In this document: positions 59,696 to 64,000 of the stretch, in pieces
Position numbering within the stretch: the first letter of the stretch is position 1
Layout of the letters: each line of letters begins with the position of its first letter
Source: Paracamarosporium sp. OC-R06-R3
Taxonomy: Eukaryota > Ascomycota > Dothideomycetes > Pleosporales > Didymosphaeriaceae
Reading direction: 5' to 3'
NCBI GenBank assembly: GCA_019828545.1
Contig: JACVRA010000153.1
Span: forward strand, 338,268 to 402,267
Length of the DNA: 64,000 bases
Program-made: the position numbers and the translations under genes
Notes under the pieces: generated by a model
The model's input: only the letters and a program-made list of their open reading frames with translations
Told to the model about the DNA's origin: nothing
Databases searched by the model: none

Positions 59696-62600
59696 GATAC
59701 GTAGAAGGGAGTGATATGTAGCGATATGTAGATGTTCACGACGGCTACTGTCGTTGCAGAGAAGGACTGTCTAGCACTGCCGCCGTCCGACGCCGCGCTC
59801 AAGAGCGTGTTCAACATTGCACGCAACGAGGGGCATCTGCGTAATCCAACACCGCGCCCTCACATCAGCACATAACAAATGAGCGCATGGGCCCGGCATA
59901 AGACGGCGCTCCTCATCTACCAGACCTATGTTGGTTATGATCAGGACAGCACCAGTCTACAGCATCAGTCTACCACCTCCTCCCCAGCATGAGATAGACC
60001 TGCAGTCCAGAAACACTCGCAGGATCACCCGGGGCCCCTCTCGAACCCCGAAAATCCACACCTCGCCCCCTTCTCTCCCCACATGTCCTCATACTTAACG
60101 ACCTGCTCAAATAGCACAAGTGCGATTCCGGCGGCTGGAACCAACCGCGCTACCATTACTTTGTCATCATTTCTTCGACGAGCGATAGAGCAAGCAGTGC
60201 GCCATCGCCACCCGACACATGACTTCGGATCCTACAGCTGCACTAGTGGAAAGCGAGACACCGGTGAGGACAAGCACGAGCCGCATGCCAGCCAAGTGAT
60301 GCGCATGTAAGAAACTTCCACGACGTGCCACCCAAAGCAAGTCTCATGCAGCCATGTTGTGGTGTTATGATTTCGGTTCCGTATCAGTGACGGCAGCTGG
60401 GCGTTTGATGCTGTTGGTCTGGTCAGTGGGTGCAAACCGAGCGTTTGTCAGTGTGCTTGATGCGTGAACCCGCGGGCTTCAGCGTTCGATAGGAGAATAC
60501 GAATCACTGTTTGAGAACTACGACAATTGCAGTCCCTCGAGCAAGCCGGAAATTTCCGTAAAGTGATAGTTCGAGCCTAACCATGGAGATAGCCAAGCCC
60601 TTTCCAGACATTTGATAGGCAATTGAAAAGAAGGAGGAACCACGCATCAGCGGGGCTCGGCACAATTACCCTGATCTGGTATCTTTGATGATTGATTGGT
60701 GGTGACTTGCGGTGCGCGAGCGTGGGTCTTGATTTGAGCAGTGCCAGTCAAAACACTGGCACAAGCCCTCCTGATGATAATTTGCGAGGTCATATCGATC
60801 CACATGCGCCGTTCAACGAGATGTCTTAATTTGATCTGTGGGATACGGATCGCCTAAAAGAATGTCAGCAATGATAATCTACGTGTGTCTTGGGCAGATA
60901 CGATGGAGCGCCGAGCCAACGCAAAACAGGAGAATGGCGAATGCTCACCATAGCCTTGCTTTAGCGCTGAATGCCGTGCACAGCTGACACAAACCACAAA
61001 TATTATGCAGCGCTCAGGGGTGGTGATGGCGTGCGTCGTTCGTATGCCGTTGATTTGGCAAATCATTGGACGCCGAGAAGAATAAGCGGCGACGCGGTGA
61101 TGAAAGCACTGGCCTCGACAGGAGTTGACAACACAGAGAGACTGTGAGAATCAGCTGTTGTCTATACGCTTGCCGACAGAGGCAAACCACACTGGCGCTT
61201 TGAATCAATGAGGCACCTGCATGTTGCGGAACTGTGGCGTTGTTGATTGCCTGTCCCCAGATTATGTCCTGCATGTTTGTGACATTGCAACAGGCGATGG
61301 GCGTAGCTTGTGACGATGCTCGTGCTGTACACCCGACGGAGAAGCACTAGTGAGCTTGACCATAGTCCCATAACAGGAAAGTTCCTCTAACTAACGCCTG
61401 AAACAAATTTGTCACCTGCTCGACCAGAACCAGCAAGCGGGGACTTGTGTTGTGGAATAGCTTCGAAGTTTGCGTCCTTTGTGTTCGCACGGGCCAATGG
61501 TTCATGACCTGATCTGAGGAGCCCCATGGTTCTACGGCACCGGCATTGTGTCCATTGTTCTCGGGAAGCCGCCGAGCGTACGGCCAAAAGGCTGTTCGCA
61601 TAAGTCAAGTTGCACGCGACGTCCAGAAGTGATGCACGAGATGTCTCTACGCACGATTGAGATTGGAACAAGCGAGCTGCACATATGAGAAGCCTTTGCC
61701 GAAAAGTTTGATTAGTATGACAGGGGTACTCCATAATGAGTGCCTTGGAAGCCGAGACGAAGGGCTTCCTGTGAGCGCAGAACGCATAGGCAAAGACGGC
61801 TCTGGCCGTTACTTTCTTTCGAAGTTAAAGACCTGGATAGCGTGATGCTTGACATAGTTGGTGGGCGATCCGTGGTACGGGCTGCGTGACGGACCAATCT
61901 GCACAAAAGCCTCTCGGATGACATCGGCCGCACCGTGCTACACGTCCACCTCGCTACTGAGCTTGACCAAAGGAGGAAACCGAAAAGAAGGCTGATCACA
62001 GAGAAGGTAACGAATCAGGCCTATCCTCAGCGACGTGCTTCTAGAAGCCCACACGGAAGAAAATACGACTGCGAGCCTACCATGGCCCGTATTCCTCCGA
62101 AACAGCCATGCTACATATCATGACTTGGCAATTAGTACTGTCAAGCTACGCAATCGTCAATATTTCCTCGACGAGGAGTGCCTCAAAGAGATCAAAAGAG
62201 CCTTCCACAACTCTAGCGTGGGGTGTAAAATTCAACAGTTTCACCAGATCGGCTGTGCGAGTATACATGTCGCAAATGGCAGGTCGTGCAGGAGGCTTGC
62301 GCGGCGCCCACGCTGGCCAGTGTTCTTTCATTGTCCCTATTGCACGTCTTCTAGACACGGTAAAGCTGCTAACTGCGGTCTCGAGATTAAGGAGTCCGTG
62401 AACCAAGATAGCTGCGCCGGTGATGCCAATTGGCATGATCGCCAGCTGACAGCCGCCACCTATGCCTGGCAGCAGTAGTGCCGCTCTCTGCTGCAAATGA
62501 TCGGCTGGTTAGTATTCCATCAACTCATATGCCTCGAGAGTGGGGAAACGAGACTCGGTGTCTGATCGACTTAGGCACGGCCGTCGGGTCGGGTCACTTG

Positions 62601-63544
62601 CCACCAACACTGACCGATAGGGGGGAAATCTGACGGAAGCCGGTTCCCAAGAACGTGTGCTGAAATGAGTCTCGACCGAACGAGGGATTGCCCGAGACAA
62701 AGCTAGCAGTCGGGGGTGAAAAGGCAGGGGACGGACTCGAGCCACTCGTCGGGTTCCAATGGTCCAGAGCAAGAAATTAGGGCTCGGAGTGGCCTCTGGG
62801 TCTGCTTCTCGACGAGTTCAACCTCATCAGAGGCGGGCCGTACCGCTGCTGGCAGACGTTTGTCTCCAAGAGTGACCACGGCATCACGTCAGCCGCTTCG
62901 GACGACCCACTGATGTGTGATCTCGGGGGCTGGAATGGGTGGAGCTGGTGTAACTGGTCATATGCAGCAGACGAAGCAGGGCATGGACAGCGTCAATGCG
63001 ATGGCGCCTCATGAAGCCAGATGGAGCGGGCTGAGACATGTAGTTTTGCGCAGTTGCGGTCCCTAATCTTCCCGAGGGGCATTGAGGCTGCTGCAGGCTG
63101 CCATGACTCTGGCAGGCGGCGGCATCTGTTTGGACAGCAGGCACTGTTGTCACGGGATGTGCGGGAGGCTGCAGGCCGGTGTGCCTCGAAGCCGGATTCC
63201 GTGCAGAGAAGACGGCCATCTTGTGACGTGGTGATGGGCTGCGGCAGCTCGAAGAGGGGGGTCCTATCCACGCCACCATCTCATCTAACCCAACGGGCTG
63301 TCGTGCGTAGATGCGGTGGCCGTGGTGAGATGGCTGGCAAGTGCCGGGGGGGCTGCTAGTGGGCGCGAGGCACCGGAAGACAGCCGCAGCCCTGCTCCGT
63401 CTGCTCTCGCATGCTGTTTCGAGCGGCGTCAGATGACTGCTGGCATGCCGGCATGGAGGGCGGGCGATTGGCGGGGGGTCGAGGCAAGGAATGCAATGCA
63501 GGCAGATTAGCGGGTTAGAGAGGGCGGCGCGCGGGTGCTGGCGG

Positions 63545-63568
63545 TCAGTCAGTCAGTCAGTCAGTCAG
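63545..63568 (+). repeat. Microsatellite (GTCA)6
   Basis: Six uninterrupted copies of the tetranucleotide GTCA in otherwise GC-rich sequence. Confidence 0.95.
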
Positions 63569-63762
63569 GCCGTGGTGGTCAGGCCGCGGCCGGGCGGTGC
63601 TGGGTGTTGAGCGGGCGGGCAGCCGCAACGTGCGAGACACATGAGGCAGGCGAGGTCACGTCTGCGCGTGCCGCGAAGCAAGGAGGGCGGCCTGGACGCT
63701 GCTGCCGTGGTGTTGAGCGCAGTGGCTACGGTAGTTCGTACGGTAGTGGCTACGGTGGTTTG

Positions 63763-63786
63763 GCGGGCGGCGGGCGGCGGGCGGCG
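63763..63786. repeat. GC-rich simple repeat (GCGGGCG-like)
   Basis: About three tandem copies of a GCGGGCG unit, directly after two near-identical copies of a TAGTGGCTACGG-type unit at 63718-63757. Confidence 0.6.
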
Positions 63787-64000
63787 CTAGGCCCGCGGGG
63801 GATGGCGCGGGAAGGAGCAACCGCGGGCTGCACGTCACCACTCGCTCCTCCTCACACTCGCCCGCCGCCGCTCGCGCCTGCCAGCCTCTGCAGGCGACGC
63901 AAGGGCGGCGAGGCTCGCTGGACGGGCGCCGCCTGCCATTCGCCGCCCGCCTGCCGCCCGCCGAGGCCCCGCGCAGCCTCCCCGTCACGCCGCCCGCGCC

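Larger units (their letters stand above)
59696..64000. other. Gene-poor right end, GC-rich towards the edge
   Basis: No gene supported. Frames at 61387-61734, 62035-62478 and 62146-62496 overlap on opposite strands without domain features. From about 62700 the sequence becomes GC-rich with short repeats, and the last 300 bases are strongly so; probably the promoter and leader of a gene beyond the window. Confidence 0.35.

Noticed and set aside
62146..62496. Minus-strand 116-residue frame with a hydrophobic segment
   Set aside because: It overlaps a similar-sized plus-strand frame. No family resemblance, promoter or splice support was seen.

Overview
The window is nuclear DNA of a filamentous ascomycete (Pezizomycotina, most likely a dothideomycete; the class is an inference from the look of the proteins). 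Genes are monocistronic, sit on both strands and carry introns of about 45-65 bases with GT..AG ends and CTRAY-type branch sites. The proteins are typical of moulds: a class I-like chitin synthase, a Sch9-type kinase, NmrA-like and fungal SnoaL-like proteins. I see no operons, CRISPR arrays, rRNA or complete tRNA genes.

Region 0.9-22.3 kb is dense in conserved genes: Ada2 (SAGA adaptor), a Sch9-like kinase with C2 domain, glucose-6-phosphate isomerase, a conserved secretory membrane protein, mitochondrial ribosomal protein bS21m, an RBM25-like RRM/PWI splicing protein, an L-galactonate dehydratase of the D-galacturonate (pectin) pathway, an unrecognised 425-residue protein and a chitin synthase. 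Several pairs are divergent and share short promoters (ada2/sch9, bS21m/RBM25-like, vma7/nur1).

Region 22.3-30.1 kb is mixed. A doubtful or decaying gene lies at 23.1-23.8 kb. A secreted, Ser/Thr-rich, coiled-coil protein follows, whose frame stays open beyond an in-frame TAG. Then come three conserved genes: an NPC2-type lipid transfer protein, V-ATPase subunit F and the nuclear rim protein Nur1.

Region 30.1-42.6 kb is gene-poor. It holds unresolved coding-like exons near 34-35 kb, a small dsRBD-like protein and one conserved protein of unknown function.

Region 42.6-57.6 kb resembles an accessory metabolic neighbourhood: a cytochrome P450, an FAD monooxygenase, two SnoaL/NTF2-like proteins, an NmrA-like protein, a DUF1772 (anthrone-oxygenase-like) membrane protein, a secreted GH5 glycosidase and an unknown fungal protein. 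No polyketide synthase, NRPS or terpene cyclase lies inside the window.

Region 57.6-64 kb has almost no supportable genes. It contains a markedly G-poor tract and ends in GC-rich sequence with simple repeats, probably the 5' flank of a gene beyond the window. Exon borders were placed by eye from splice signals and frame continuity; where I give summed lengths the exons add up to whole codons.
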